A DNA stretch of 64,000 nt from Duganella aquatilis (GCF_009674565.1 NZ_WKJL01000014.1:1-64000), one strand, 5' to 3'. Counted from the stretch's first letter, positions 23,255 through 35,110 are shown. A program made the numbers and translations. The notes: generated by a model from the sequence alone, not told the origin.

Positions 23255-24596
23255 CCAGGAACGATGGAATGGTGGCCGCCATCACCAGCCAGAAGTAGTG
23301 TACATAGCCCAGCGCCTGCTGCAGGTGGCCGCTGATCACGCCGGTCACCATCATGCACAGGCCCATCAGGCCGGTGCCGAAGGCGTAGTGGGTGGTGGTG
23401 TATTTGCCTGGCGCCAGTTGCTGCATCAGGTAGATCATGAAGCCCACCGAGCCGAAGCCGTAGAAGAACTTCTCGACCGCCACGCCGGCGGAAATGATCA
23501 GCAGGTTATCCGGCTGGTACATGCTCATCAGCAGGAAGGTGACGTTCGGGATGTTGACAGCGCAGCACAGCGTGAACAGGGTTTTCTGCAGGCCGCGGCG
23601 GGCCACGAAGATCCCGCCCAGCAGGGAGCCCAGCAGCACGGCGATCAGGCCGTAGGTGCCGTAGATCAGGCCCAGCATCTCGTTCGACAGACCGAGGCCG
23701 CCCTGCGTCACCGGATCGACCATGAAGAACGGTCCGATCTTTTCCAGCAGGCCGATACTGAAGCGGAAGATGAAGGCGAAGCCCACCATCAGCCACACGT
23801 CGCGCTTCTGGAAGAAGGTGGCGAAGGAGTCCTTGAGGATGTAGGCCGCTTCGGCCACCGACGATGGCGCGTTTTCCGCCTTGGCGCCGTCGGGCATCAC
23901 GCGCATATGCCACAGCGCGGTGACGATGGTGATGCCGGCGACGATGAAGAAGATGATGCGCCACGAATCGATCCACTCCGGACCGAAGGTGCCGGCCTGG
24001 TGGTGGAAGTAGTGGGTGTGCAGCCAGCCGCTCAGGTACACCATGCCACCCGAGGCGACGATGGGGCCGACGTTCCAGCTGAGGCTCTGGATGCCGCAGA
24101 ACAGCGACTGGGTCTTGGTGTCGAGCGAGGTGACGTAGACGCCGTCGGAGGCGATGTCCTGCGTCGCGCCGACCAGCGACAGTATGCCGAACAGGAACAC
24201 CATGATGACCATGTAATCCGGCAGCGACATGGCCAGCGCCACGGCCGCAAAGCCGATGCCGACGATCAGCTGCGCGCACAGCACGAAGAACTTCTTGGTG
24301 CGGTACATTTCAACGAAGGGCGCGAACAGCGGCTTGATGGTGTAGGCCAGGATCAGGTAGCTGGCGTATTGCGCGGCCTGGCCGTTGTCCATGCCGAGGT
24401 TCTTGAACATGATCGACGTCACGCTGGTGAGCATCATGTAGGTCAGGGCCATGGCGAAGTAACCGCTCGGCACCCACAGCATCGGCGTGCCGCGCGCGAA
24501 CATGGCGCGGAACAGCGATGGGGGGGCGGCGGTTGGCGCCGTGTCCGGTGCGGCGGCCTGCGGCTCTTTCGGCAGGGCGGAAGGTGCGGTACTCAT
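23220..24596 (-). CDS. MFS transporter, probable (beta-)glucoside importer
   Basis: This 458-residue protein starts MSTAPSALPKEPQ and has about 12 membrane segments after a Pro/Ala-rich N-terminus. AmpG-like features include LVGATQDIASDGVYVTSLD. It lies 108 bases downstream of the GH1 beta-glucosidase on the same strand, separated by a stable hairpin, so it probably imports the glucoside that GH1 cleaves. ATG 24596 has GAGGA 8 bases upstream; an in-frame upstream ATG at 24647 has no ribosome site. Confidence 0.8.
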   Translation of the reverse strand: MSTAPSALPKEPQAAAPDTAPTAAPPSLFRAMFARGTPMLWVPSGYFAMALTYMMLTSVTSIMFKNLGMDNGQAAQYASYLILAYTIKPLFAPFVEMYRTKKFFVLCAQLIVGIGFAAVALAMSLPDYMVIMVFLFGILSLVGATQDIASDGVYVTSLDTKTQSLFCGIQSLSWNVGPIVASGGMVYLSGWLHTHYFHHQAGTFGPEWIDSWRIIFFIVAGITIVTALWHMRVMPDGAKAENAPSSVAEAAYILKDSFATFFQKRDVWLMVGFAFIFRFSIGLLEKIGPFFMVDPVTQGGLGLSNEMLGLIYGTYGLIAVLLGSLLGGIFVARRGLQKTLFTLCCAVNIPNVTFLLMSMYQPDNLLIISAGVAVEKFFYGFGSVGFMIYLMQQLAPGKYTTTHYAFGTGLMGLCMMVTGVISGHLQQALGYVHYFWLVMAATIPSFLVTWFAPFHHKE

Positions 24597-24662
24597 AGTG
24601 TCGTCCTCGTTGTTCTCGGTGGAGTGTAGCACTGGCTCTTCGGCCATTCTTCAAAACGGGAA

Positions 24663-24684
24663 CCGCCGGCCCGAAGGCCGGCGG
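24663..24684 (-). promoter_or_regulatory. Intercistronic hairpin with UUCG tetraloop
   Basis: On the minus strand CCGCCGGCC-TTCG-GGCCGGCGG forms a 9-bp perfect stem closed by the very stable C(UUCG)G loop. It lies between the GH1 stop and the MFS start and lacks a U run. It may protect or process the mRNA so that enzyme and transporter are made in different amounts. Confidence 0.6.
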
Positions 24685-24704
24685 CGGTACTACGGTTGTG
24701 TTGC

Positions 24705-26045
<1,341 letters not shown>

Positions 26046-26100
26046 TGTCTTTATCGTTTTAATGGATTAACAGGGGCGGAAGGGAGGACATAGCTACGTT

Positions 26101-26114
26101 TGAAAACGATTTCA
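26101..26114. promoter_or_regulatory. LacI-type operator upstream of GH1
   Basis: TGAAAACGATTTCA matches the sites at 14249-14325, differing from the perfect palindrome at one position. It lies in the spacer between GH1 (minus strand) and trmB (plus strand); control of GH1 is the sensible reading. A weaker related sequence, TCAATCGATTTGA, is at 26154-26166. Confidence 0.7.
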
Positions 26115-26227
26115 CGCCTCATGTGATGATTAGACCTCAACTGCCTGTGAGTGTCAATCGATTTGAAAAAGCGCGCCGGCAAGCCTGATATAATGCCGCC
26201 TCAAATAAATTAACGCCGATTCCACTC

Positions 26228-26947
26228 ATGTCTTCCGATACGCCTAAAGACGGCCAAGCACGGCCGATGCTGTACGACCCGACCGAACACCGCATTCGCA
26301 GCTTCGTCACCCGCGCGGGACGCCTGTCGACCGCGCAGGCGCGCTCGCTGGAAGAGCTGGGTCCGAAGTTCCTGATCGAGTACAGCAAGGCGCCGCTGGA
26401 CTATGAACAGACCTTCGGCCGCAAGGCGCCGGTGGTGCTGGAAATCGGCTTCGGCATGGGCGGCACCACGGCGCACATCGCCGGCGTGATGCCGGAGAAG
26501 GATTTCATCGGCGTGGAAGTGCATACGCCGGGTGTGGGCAGTCTGCTGAAGCTGATCGGCGAGCAGGCGCTGACCAATCTGAAGGCGATCCAGCACGATG
26601 CGGTGGAAGTGCTGAACCACATGATTCCGGATGGCTCGCTGCATGGCGTGCATATCTACTTCCCGGACCCGTGGCACAAGGCGCGCCACAACAAGCGCCG
26701 TCTGATCCAGTCGCCGTTCGTCAAGCACCTGGTGCAGAAGCTGGAAGTGGGCGGTTACCTCCATCTGGCCACCGACTGGGAAGACTACGCGGTGCAGATG
26801 CTGGAAGTGCTGAGCGCGGAAGAGGGCTTGCAGAATACCGCCGAAGGCTACGCGCCGCAGCCGGCCTATCGTCCGCTGACCAAGTTTGAAAACCGCGGCC
26901 TGAAGCTGGGCCATGGCGTGTGGGATCTGGTCTTCACCAAGAAGTAG
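26228..26947 (+). CDS. trmB: tRNA (guanine-N7-)-methyltransferase TrmB
   Basis: This 239-residue enzyme has the SAM-binding motif VVLEIGFGMGGTTAHIAG, the acidic FIGVEVHTPGVGSLL, and the TrmB signature YFPDPWHKARHNKRRLIQ. It methylates guanine 46 in the variable loop of tRNAs using S-adenosylmethionine. Length is normal. It is a single gene followed by a 30-bp palindrome. Confidence 0.96.
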   Translation: MSSDTPKDGQARPMLYDPTEHRIRSFVTRAGRLSTAQARSLEELGPKFLIEYSKAPLDYEQTFGRKAPVVLEIGFGMGGTTAHIAGVMPEKDFIGVEVHTPGVGSLLKLIGEQALTNLKAIQHDAVEVLNHMIPDGSLHGVHIYFPDPWHKARHNKRRLIQSPFVKHLVQKLEVGGYLHLATDWEDYAVQMLEVLSAEEGLQNTAEGYAPQPAYRPLTKFENRGLKLGHGVWDLVFTKK

Positions 26948-26968
26948 TTGGCGCTTACCCCAGAGGTT

Positions 26969-26998
26969 GGGGTCTGACCCCGTACGGGGTCAGACCCC
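26969..26998. repeat. 30-bp perfect intergenic palindrome, copy B
   Basis: Perfect palindrome with arm GGGGTCTGACCCCGT, identical to copy A (16948-16977) in the central 28 bases. It lies 21 bases after the trmB stop. It may act as a transcription end hairpin, but its recurrence argues for a dispersed element. Confidence 0.85.
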
Positions 26999-27074
26999 TG
27001 TGCGCCGCAGTGCGGGGCTGAACGGTTTCCGCGTGCCTCCCAGAAAAGCAAAACCGAAGCCGCCTCTTGGGGTG

Positions 27075-27452
27075 TTATTTGCGCAGTACCCCGTTCAGGC
27101 GCTTCATCGTCTCATCCGGCGTCGCCATGGTGCACCACAGGCGGCGGTCGTCGTAGATCACTTCCGAGAATTTTCCCATACGTTCACGCCCCGGCAGGTC
27201 AACCCAGGCCAGCATGCAGGCCGGCTGCTCGTTCGCCTTCAGCAGCACCAGCTGGCGCTTGGCCGGGGTGTTGCGCAACTCATACGGAATGTTGGCCGCC
27301 TTCAGCGCGGCAGTCACCTTGGTGATGGCGTCGCCCTGCGGCATGCCTTGCTTCGTGTAGTGATGTGGCTCGCGGTCGTTGTAATGCACGATCAGCGGCG
27401 GCTCGGCAGCCGCCGCAGTGAGCGAGATCAGCGCGGCCGCGAGCATCTTCAT
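27075..27452 (-). CDS. Short periplasmic binding-protein-like protein
   Basis: The 125-residue protein has a signal peptide (MKMLAAALISLTAAAA) and then PPLIVHYNDREPHHYTKQGM, which resembles the first lobe of SBP_bac_3 binding proteins. It ends where a full-length protein (about 230-260 residues) would begin its second lobe. It is either a natural half-size protein or a truncated one; no remnant of the second lobe was recognised downstream. Its ATG overlaps the stop of the upstream membrane-anchored gene (ATGA). Confidence 0.6.
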   Translation of the reverse strand: MKMLAAALISLTAAAAEPPLIVHYNDREPHHYTKQGMPQGDAITKVTAALKAANIPYELRNTPAKRQLVLLKANEQPACMLAWVDLPGRERMGKFSEVIYDDRRLWCTMATPDETMKRLNGVLRK

Positions 27453-27958
27453 TTTTCCAGCGGCTCCACGTCCAGCACCACCACATACGACAGGCGCTTG
27501 CCCTGCCACAGCGCGCCGCCGCGTACCTGCGCGTCGACGGTGCTCAACTGGCCGGCGGCTTCCTTCTTGCGCAGCAGTTCGCGGAACTTGACGGACGCCT
27601 TCTGCGACAGATAGCCCACCATGCGGCCTTCAATGAAGACGGCGACCGCCTCGTTCTCGTAGGCGTTGCGGTCATCCGGCATCAGCGTCGCCACGTAGGG
27701 TGCGGCGGCGGCGTTGTCGCCATGCCCGCCGGCCAGCGCGCGCAGCGTCGGCTGGTAGCGCGACTCGTTCATCACCTCCACCATGAAGCGGCCGCCGTCG
27801 GACCAGTGCAGCGCCGGCGCGCTGTCCGGCAGCGTCGGCTCATACGGCACGCCGGACGGCAGCGGCAAGGCCTTCGGCTTGTTCGGATTAGACTTGATGA
27901 TGGCATAGACCACCGCCGCCGTGACGACGATGATCAGCAGGGAAATGAGGGGCTGCAT
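27449..27958 (-). CDS. Membrane-anchored HIRAN-like domain protein
   Basis: This 169-residue protein has one N-terminal membrane span (residues ~4-21). A soluble domain follows with NESRYQPTLRALAGGHG, LMPDDRNAYENEAVAVFIEG and MVGYLSQKASVKFRELL. That pattern (conserved residues, Asn-x-Tyr-x-x-x-Ala-Val, then VGYL) resembles HIRAN-type domains, which bind nucleic-acid ends in other contexts. Its function when membrane-anchored is unknown. It is coupled by ATGA overlap to the small binding-protein-like gene. Confidence 0.6.
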   Translation of the reverse strand: MQPLISLLIIVVTAAVVYAIIKSNPNKPKALPLPSGVPYEPTLPDSAPALHWSDGGRFMVEVMNESRYQPTLRALAGGHGDNAAAAPYVATLMPDDRNAYENEAVAVFIEGRMVGYLSQKASVKFRELLRKKEAAGQLSTVDAQVRGGALWQGKRLSYVVVLDVEPLEK

Positions 27959-27988
27959 GGCGTGCTTAGTTAAACAAAGGCCGCCATC

Positions 27989-29770
27989 TTACCGCATGCC
28001 CTTGGACTGATAGACGATTTTGCCGCCCACCACCGTTTGCAGCACCTTGATGTTGGCGATGTCCTCGGCCGGTATGGTGAAGAAGTTGCGGTCCAAAACA
28101 ATCATGTCGGCCAGCTTGCCCACTTCCAGCGAGCCGGTTTGCGTTTCCTGGCGCAGCGTGTAGGCGGCGTTCAGCGTGATGGCGCGCAGCACCTCGGCGC
28201 GCGGCATGCCCGGTTGCGCGGTCAGGCGGCCGGCGTACTCCTTGCCGGCGTCCGGCGCGGCGGTGCGGGTCACGCCGACCTTCAACGCAAACCATTCATC
28301 CAGTGGATCGACCGGCCAGTCGCTGCCATAGGCGATGCGCGCGCCGGCGTTGAGCAGCAAGGCCTGCGGTTCGACGGTGGCGTAGCGCTGCGGTCCCATG
28401 TAGTCCTTCAACGCGCCCAGTGTGTCGGGCGCCGGTTTACCCCACTGGAAGGACAGCACCGGCGTCACATCCAGCCTGGCGAAGCGCGGATAGTCGGCGG
28501 GATCGACGATTTCGTCGTGCGCCAGCGCCGGGCGTACGCGCTTGCCTTCCGGCGTGGCGCGCAGGGCTTCGATGGCGTCCAGCGATTCGCGCACGGCGCG
28601 GTCGCCGTCGACGTGGATGTGCGGATCGATGTGCGCGCGCGCCAGTTCCTTGAGCGTGGTGCGCAAGGCATCCTGCGAGAAGTAGCTGGCCGGGCCGGTG
28701 CTGGCGCCAGGCTGCCAGTCCGGTTTCTCCGGCGTGCCCTTGTTGACAAGGTAGGGTTCCAGCATGGCGCCGGTGAAGGCGGGCGCCGAGATCACGCCAT
28801 CCATGAACAGCTTGGCGTGCCGCACCTGCATCGATGGCGCCACCCTGGTCGGTCCCTGGTCGAACTGCTTCTGCTGCTTGAGCAGTTCCGCCACCGCGCT
28901 TTGCGGCGTCGCGCCTTTATCGAGGTCGATCAGCACCGCGAAGTGCGCGCGCGCCGTCAGCTTGCCCTGCTTTTGCAGGTCGGTGAAGGCGGTCATGGTT
29001 TCCGGATCGGTGTAGGCGTCGAGGAAGCTGGTGATGCCTTGCTGGCGCATCGCCGCCAATGCGGCCTTGGAGGCGGCCAGGTTCTCGGCCACCGTCAGCG
29101 GCGGCAGCAGGTTCATCGCCATGTCCTGCGCGGCGTCTTCCAGCAGGCCGGTGGCGTTGCCCTTGTCGTCGCGGGTGATCTTGCCGCCGGCGGGATCGGG
29201 CGTGTCGCGTTCCACCTTCGCTACCTTGACGCCTTTGGAGTTCAGCAGCGACGAGTGGCCGAAGGACGAACGGACGATGATCGGCCGGTCGGTCTTGAGC
29301 ACGTCCAGCATGCCGGCGGTGGTTTCCACGCCGTCCGGCAGCATCCCCTGCTGGAACCAGTTGACCACCACCAGCCAGCGGTCGGCGCCGGATTTTTTGT
29401 CGCGGTCGATGCAGGCCTGGATGCGCGACTGGAACTGCGGCATCGTCAGCGATTCATAATTCAGGCTGCAGTTGAGCAGGCGGCTGCCGCCCGATTGCGG
29501 ATGCATGTGGCCGTCGATCAGGCCGGGCATCAGCATGCGGCCCTGCAGGTCGATCACCTCGGTCTTCTTGCCGGTGAGGGCCTTGGCGCCGTCGTTGTCG
29601 CCGACGTAGACGATGCGGCCGCCGCGCACTGCCAGCGCCTGCTGCACGCTGTCCCTGGCGTCCACCGTGTAGACGTAGCCGTTGCGATAGACCGTGTCGG
29701 CCGGTTTGTCGGCAGCGTGTGCGGCCGACAGCATCAGGGTGAATGCTACAAAACTGCCGATTCTGGTCAT
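27989..29770 (-). CDS. Secreted amidohydrolase (YtcJ-like, Amidohydro_3)
   Basis: This 593-residue protein has a signal peptide (MTRIGSFVAFTLMLSAAHA) and an amidohydrolase fold. Metal-binding motifs are MPGLIDGHMHPQSGG near the start, HIDPHIHVDGDRAV in the middle and ARIAYGSDWPVDPLDEW near the end. The C-terminal SLEVGKLADMIVLDRNFF belongs to the small beta domain. Family members hydrolyse amide or urea-type bonds; the substrate here is unknown. GGAGA lies before the ATG at 29770. It is divergent from the FKBP lipoprotein. Confidence 0.9.
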   Translation of the reverse strand: MTRIGSFVAFTLMLSAAHAADKPADTVYRNGYVYTVDARDSVQQALAVRGGRIVYVGDNDGAKALTGKKTEVIDLQGRMLMPGLIDGHMHPQSGGSRLLNCSLNYESLTMPQFQSRIQACIDRDKKSGADRWLVVVNWFQQGMLPDGVETTAGMLDVLKTDRPIIVRSSFGHSSLLNSKGVKVAKVERDTPDPAGGKITRDDKGNATGLLEDAAQDMAMNLLPPLTVAENLAASKAALAAMRQQGITSFLDAYTDPETMTAFTDLQKQGKLTARAHFAVLIDLDKGATPQSAVAELLKQQKQFDQGPTRVAPSMQVRHAKLFMDGVISAPAFTGAMLEPYLVNKGTPEKPDWQPGASTGPASYFSQDALRTTLKELARAHIDPHIHVDGDRAVRESLDAIEALRATPEGKRVRPALAHDEIVDPADYPRFARLDVTPVLSFQWGKPAPDTLGALKDYMGPQRYATVEPQALLLNAGARIAYGSDWPVDPLDEWFALKVGVTRTAAPDAGKEYAGRLTAQPGMPRAEVLRAITLNAAYTLRQETQTGSLEVGKLADMIVLDRNFFTIPAEDIANIKVLQTVVGGKIVYQSKGMR

Positions 29771-29886
29771 GCGACTCTCCAAGATACCAAGATACAAACG
29801 ATTACAAATTTTCAGCGCGCTTTTACTTTCCTTGCGGTATTGTCTGGCGTCTTGATATTTTGCCACCTTACAAGGATAAACGCGCC

Positions 29887-30705
29887 ATGAAATTGAAGTC
29901 GTCTCTGATCGCCGCCTGTGTTGTTTTGTCGACGCTTACCGCTTGCGGCGGCGGAGGCGGTTCCGGCTCCGGTTCCAACGGCAGCGTCACCACGCCTGCC
30001 GATAACCCGAGCAGCTTCAGCCAGACTGACAGCGTGGTGGGCACGGGCACGCTGGCCAACGCCACCAATATCGTCGGCATCCGCTACTCTGCCTGGCTGT
30101 ACAGCGCTTCCGCGGCGGACCACAAGGGCGCCAAGATCGACAACAACCTGACCAGCGCGACGCCGTACGTGTTCACGCTGGGTTCCGGCGTGGTGCTGAA
30201 GGGTTTGGACCAGGGCGTGACCGGCATGAAGATCGGCGGCCAGCGTACGCTGATCATTCCAGCCAGCCTGGCGCTGGGCTCGACCGGTTCGACCACGGTG
30301 CCGCCTAACTCGGGCATGGTGTTCGATGTGCAGCTGACGGACGTGCAGGCGCTGGCCGAAGCACCGGCCTTCGGCGTTGCCGATACCGTGGTCGGCACCG
30401 GCGCCACTGCCACCACCGGCGCCACCGCCAACGTCAAATACAGCGCTTACCTGTACAGCAGCGTCGCCACTGACCACAAGGGCATCTTGGTCGACACCAA
30501 CACCACCGCGACCACCAACTTCTCGTTCAAGCTGGGTAGCGGCCAGGTGATTTCCGGCTTCGACCAGGGCGTGACCGGCATGAAGGTGGGCGGCAAGCGC
30601 AATGTGACCATGCCGTCGACGCTGGCCTATGGTTCGACCGGTTCCGGCGCCATCCCTGGCAACTCGGGCATGGTCTTCACTATCGAGCTGATCTCGGTGC
30701 AGTAA
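29887..30705 (+). CDS. Lipoprotein with two FKBP-type peptidyl-prolyl isomerase domains
   Basis: The 272-residue protein has a lipoprotein signal with lipobox LTAC followed by a Gly/Ser-rich linker. Two similar domains of about 110 residues follow. Each holds an FKBP pattern: VVLKGLDQGVTGMKIGGQRT and VISGFDQGVTGMKVGGKRNV, then LALGSTGSTTVPPNSGMVFD and LAYGSTGSGAIPGNSGMVFT. The active-site Trp of FKBP is replaced (Leu in the first, Phe in the second), so isomerase activity is uncertain and chaperone action is possible. It is anchored in the envelope. Its last 26 bases overlap the convergent EamA gene. Confidence 0.85.
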   Translation: MKLKSSLIAACVVLSTLTACGGGGGSGSGSNGSVTTPADNPSSFSQTDSVVGTGTLANATNIVGIRYSAWLYSASAADHKGAKIDNNLTSATPYVFTLGSGVVLKGLDQGVTGMKIGGQRTLIIPASLALGSTGSTTVPPNSGMVFDVQLTDVQALAEAPAFGVADTVVGTGATATTGATANVKYSAYLYSSVATDHKGILVDTNTTATTNFSFKLGSGQVISGFDQGVTGMKVGGKRNVTMPSTLAYGSTGSGAIPGNSGMVFTIELISVQ

Positions 30706-31582
30706 GGCGCAACGGCGGCAGGAACGCCAGCAGGTTGCCCGCCAGGACCAGCGCCAGGCCCGCCAGGGCCGGCGCTGTCCAGTGATAGCCTTCGTAGACG
30801 GTCGAAATAGTCAGCGCCACGATGGGGAACAGTACCGTGGAATAGGCCGCGCGGTCCGGACCGATACGGCCTACCAGCATCAAATACGCGGTGAAGCCGA
30901 TCACCGAACCCGGTATCGCCAGGTACAGCAGGGCGCCCAGGTAGCGCGGCGCCGGATCGAGCGCGAACGGCATGCCCAGCGCCAGCGCGGCCACGCCCAG
31001 CGTGGTGGAGCCGATCAGCATGGCCCAGGTATTGGTCAGCCACGGCGTCAGACCCAGGCCCATGCCCTGCATGCGGCTCGACAGCAGATTCCCACATGAG
31101 AAGCACAAGGTACCGCCCAGCGTCAGCGCCAGGCCCCACAGCGTATGGCTGTCGTGCCAGTGGCCGGCCATCTGCGGCGCGAACAGCAGCACGATGCCGC
31201 CCAGGCCGAACAGCGCGCCGACCATCACCTGCGGCTTGATCGGTTTGCCGAGGAAGAGGCGGCCGTTGATGGCATTCCACAGCGGCGCGGTGGAGAACAC
31301 CACGGCTTCGAGGCCGCTGGTGATCCACTGGCTGGCGTAGTAAAAGCACAGGAAGTTCACGCAGAACAGCGCGATGCCCTGGGCGAACAGGTAGGGCCAG
31401 GCTTTGCGCGGCGGCCACCATGGCTTGCGCGAGATCAGCAGGAAGGCCAACAGCACGGCGGCGGCGATCCAGAAGCGGTAAGCGATCGACACGGGCGCGG
31501 GAACCACGCCCAGTTGAAAGCTGATGGCGATCCAGGTGGTGCCCCAGATCAGAACGGTGAGGAGGTAGAGGAAGATATTCAT
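30680..31582 (-). CDS. EamA/DMT family transporter
   Basis: This 300-residue protein has ten hydrophobic segments in two EamA repeats. It starts MNIFLYLLTVLIWGTTWIAI, with later LEAVVFSTAPLWNAINGRLF and IPGSVIGFTAYLMLVGRIGP. EamA proteins are usually exporters or importers of metabolites; the substrate is unknown. A longer start at 31633 is not preferred because the first membrane segment begins right after 31582. It is divergent from the AraC regulator at 31683, which may control it. Confidence 0.87.
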   Translation of the reverse strand: MNIFLYLLTVLIWGTTWIAISFQLGVVPAPVSIAYRFWIAAAVLLAFLLISRKPWWPPRKAWPYLFAQGIALFCVNFLCFYYASQWITSGLEAVVFSTAPLWNAINGRLFLGKPIKPQVMVGALFGLGGIVLLFAPQMAGHWHDSHTLWGLALTLGGTLCFSCGNLLSSRMQGMGLGLTPWLTNTWAMLIGSTTLGVAALALGMPFALDPAPRYLGALLYLAIPGSVIGFTAYLMLVGRIGPDRAAYSTVLFPIVALTISTVYEGYHWTAPALAGLALVLAGNLLAFLPPLRLTAPRSAR

Positions 31583-31682
31583 GCCGCCAGCATGCCGTCC
31601 GCGCGGCGCGGCGACTTGTCTGAAATTGCGCATATCGCGGCGGCGGCCGGCAGCGCGGCAGGCGCCGTGCTAGACTTTATCC

Positions 31683-32609
31683 ATGTCTTCCCGCGCCCAC
31701 AACCTGCCTGCCACGCTGCTGTCCTCCTTGCCGGACGGGGAGTTGTCGCATTCCGTCTTCAAGACCATGTCGGAGACCGATGCACAGCTGGAGCGCTTCG
31801 CCTGGCTGGGCGACGAGCTGGCGGTGGCCATCTGGCGGCGCGACACGCCGGTGGCGGAAACCAGCTACAACCGGCCGGGCCACCATACCTTGTCCTATTA
31901 TCTTGACGGCGGTCACCGCACCGAGCGCTCCGAACTGCCCGGCCTGTACGGCGCGCCGAAACGCCTGTGCACCTTGCCGGATTGGCACGAGTCCAGCTGG
32001 ACGGTGCGCGGCGCCATGCACTTCATGCACGTTTACTTTTTGCCCGAGCATTTCACGCGCCGCGCCGTGGTGGAGCTGGACCGCGAGCCGCGCGAGCTGA
32101 CGCTGTCCGACCGCACCTACTTTGAACATGAGCGCATCGGCCACCTGTGCGCGTCGCTGGCCGGCATGTCGTGGGAAGGCGCGGACGCGCAGCTGCGGGC
32201 CAACGAGATCACGCACGACGCGCTGAGTCATCTGCTGCACGCGCAGTCGGTGCCGCAGCATCAGGGCCGGGTGCGCGGCGGCCTGGCGCCGGCGGTGCGG
32301 CGCAAGCTGGCCGATTACATCGAAGCGCATCTGGCGCGCGGCATCACGCTGGGCATGCTGGCGGAGCTGGCGTGTTTGTCGGAGTACCACCTGGTGCGGA
32401 TGTTCAAGGTATCGTTCGGCATGCCGCCCTCGGCGTGGATCGCCGCGCGCCGCATCGAACGCGCACGCACGCTGCTGAAAACCAGCGACCAGCCCTTGCA
32501 GAAAATCGCCGACGCCTGCGGCTACGCGGACCTGAGCCACTTCAGCCACCGCTTCCGCGACGCCGTCGGCGCCCCGCCAAGCCGCTACCGCAGCATCGTG
32601 GCTGCCTAG
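31683..32609 (+). CDS. AraC family transcriptional regulator
   Basis: The 308-residue protein ends in a double helix-turn-helix AraC domain: GITLGMLAELACLSEYHLVR and LQKIADACGYADLSHFSHRF, then GAPPSRYR. The N-terminal ~190 residues are the effector/dimerisation part. It is divergent from the EamA transporter gene and probably regulates it. Its 3' end is followed at once by remnants of a BPSL0067-like gene. Confidence 0.9.
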   Translation: MSSRAHNLPATLLSSLPDGELSHSVFKTMSETDAQLERFAWLGDELAVAIWRRDTPVAETSYNRPGHHTLSYYLDGGHRTERSELPGLYGAPKRLCTLPDWHESSWTVRGAMHFMHVYFLPEHFTRRAVVELDREPRELTLSDRTYFEHERIGHLCASLAGMSWEGADAQLRANEITHDALSHLLHAQSVPQHQGRVRGGLAPAVRRKLADYIEAHLARGITLGMLAELACLSEYHLVRMFKVSFGMPPSAWIAARRIERARTLLKTSDQPLQKIADACGYADLSHFSHRFRDAVGAPPSRYRSIVAA

Positions 32610-32850
32610 TCTTACAAAGATCCTGCGGCCGATCAAATCCATCATCTCAGCAATGAGCGATAAACATGGAAATCACGCGGCTTTCTTTGTGCGGCAAGGG
32701 ATGAATGGCTTTTACGTCATGGACCAATGGAAGGGGGCCAACAAATTGCACATCTCTGAGCGCTTCCTGGCGTCACGCGGGAAAAGTAAAGATGGAACGT
32801 TTAAGAATCCCAGCAATAACGCCGATGCCTTCTTCGTCATTGAGCACTGA
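32610..32850 (+). pseudogene. BPSL0067-like C-terminal remnant
   Basis: An ORF from ATG 32653 gives 65 residues with HGNHAAFFVRQGMNGFYVMD and NNADAFFVIEH, which match the C-terminal half of BPSL0067-family proteins. The same frame is open back to the AraC stop, but no N-terminal half or ribosome site exists. This looks like the 3' stump of a larger gene whose start has been lost, with the breakpoint near the AraC end. It precedes a frameshifted STY0301-like gene; the two families are often found together. Confidence 0.6.
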
Positions 32851-32852
32851 TC

Positions 32853-33289
32853 ATGAAGAAAACACCGTGTTATATCTTGGCCGGCATTGGGCTTTTGTCG
32901 CAGGCGCGCGCCGGGGAGCTGATGCAGCTCTCCTGTCCAGAGATTGTGCGGGCGGAGTCGATGCAAGTTGTGCCGCCTGAGGGATGGGCCGCCCAGGCGT
33001 CGGGAGACTTTCGACTGAGTTCTGCTGGCTTCAATAACGGCCCCCGGAGAAACGGGCCGATCTTAAACCGTGGTCCGTTAGCGTCAAGGGTAGAAAATCA
33101 GTTGAAACCTGGCGTTTTGAAGCCGATGAATTTTCCAATGACGGACTGTGGCTGGTTTGCGGCTATGGCGGTGCTGCGGGGCAGGTCACGTTGGCTAAAC
33201 AAATGCTGTCGGCCTATTCGGCTTGCTCAATCACTTACTCGCCAAGCAGCAAGGCTGGCGCGCGCAGCGTTGCCATTGCTTGCCGCTGA
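32853..33289 (+). pseudogene. STY0301-family periplasmic protein, frameshifted
   Basis: The frame from ATG 32853 gives a signal peptide (MKKTPCYILAGIGLLSQARA) and ELMQLSCPEIVRAES, QVVPPEGWAA and SSAGFNNGP, then degenerates. If one C is added to the C5 run at 33041-33045, the frame continues as WRFEADEFSNDGLWLVCGYG and GQVTLAKQMLSAYSACSITY and ends AIACR at TGA 33287-33289. That is a complete STY0301-like protein. The current frame instead runs on into recQ antisense to 33332. Either a pseudogene or a base-calling error. Its neighbour is also truncated, which favours decay. Confidence 0.72.
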
Positions 33290-35110
<1,821 letters not shown>

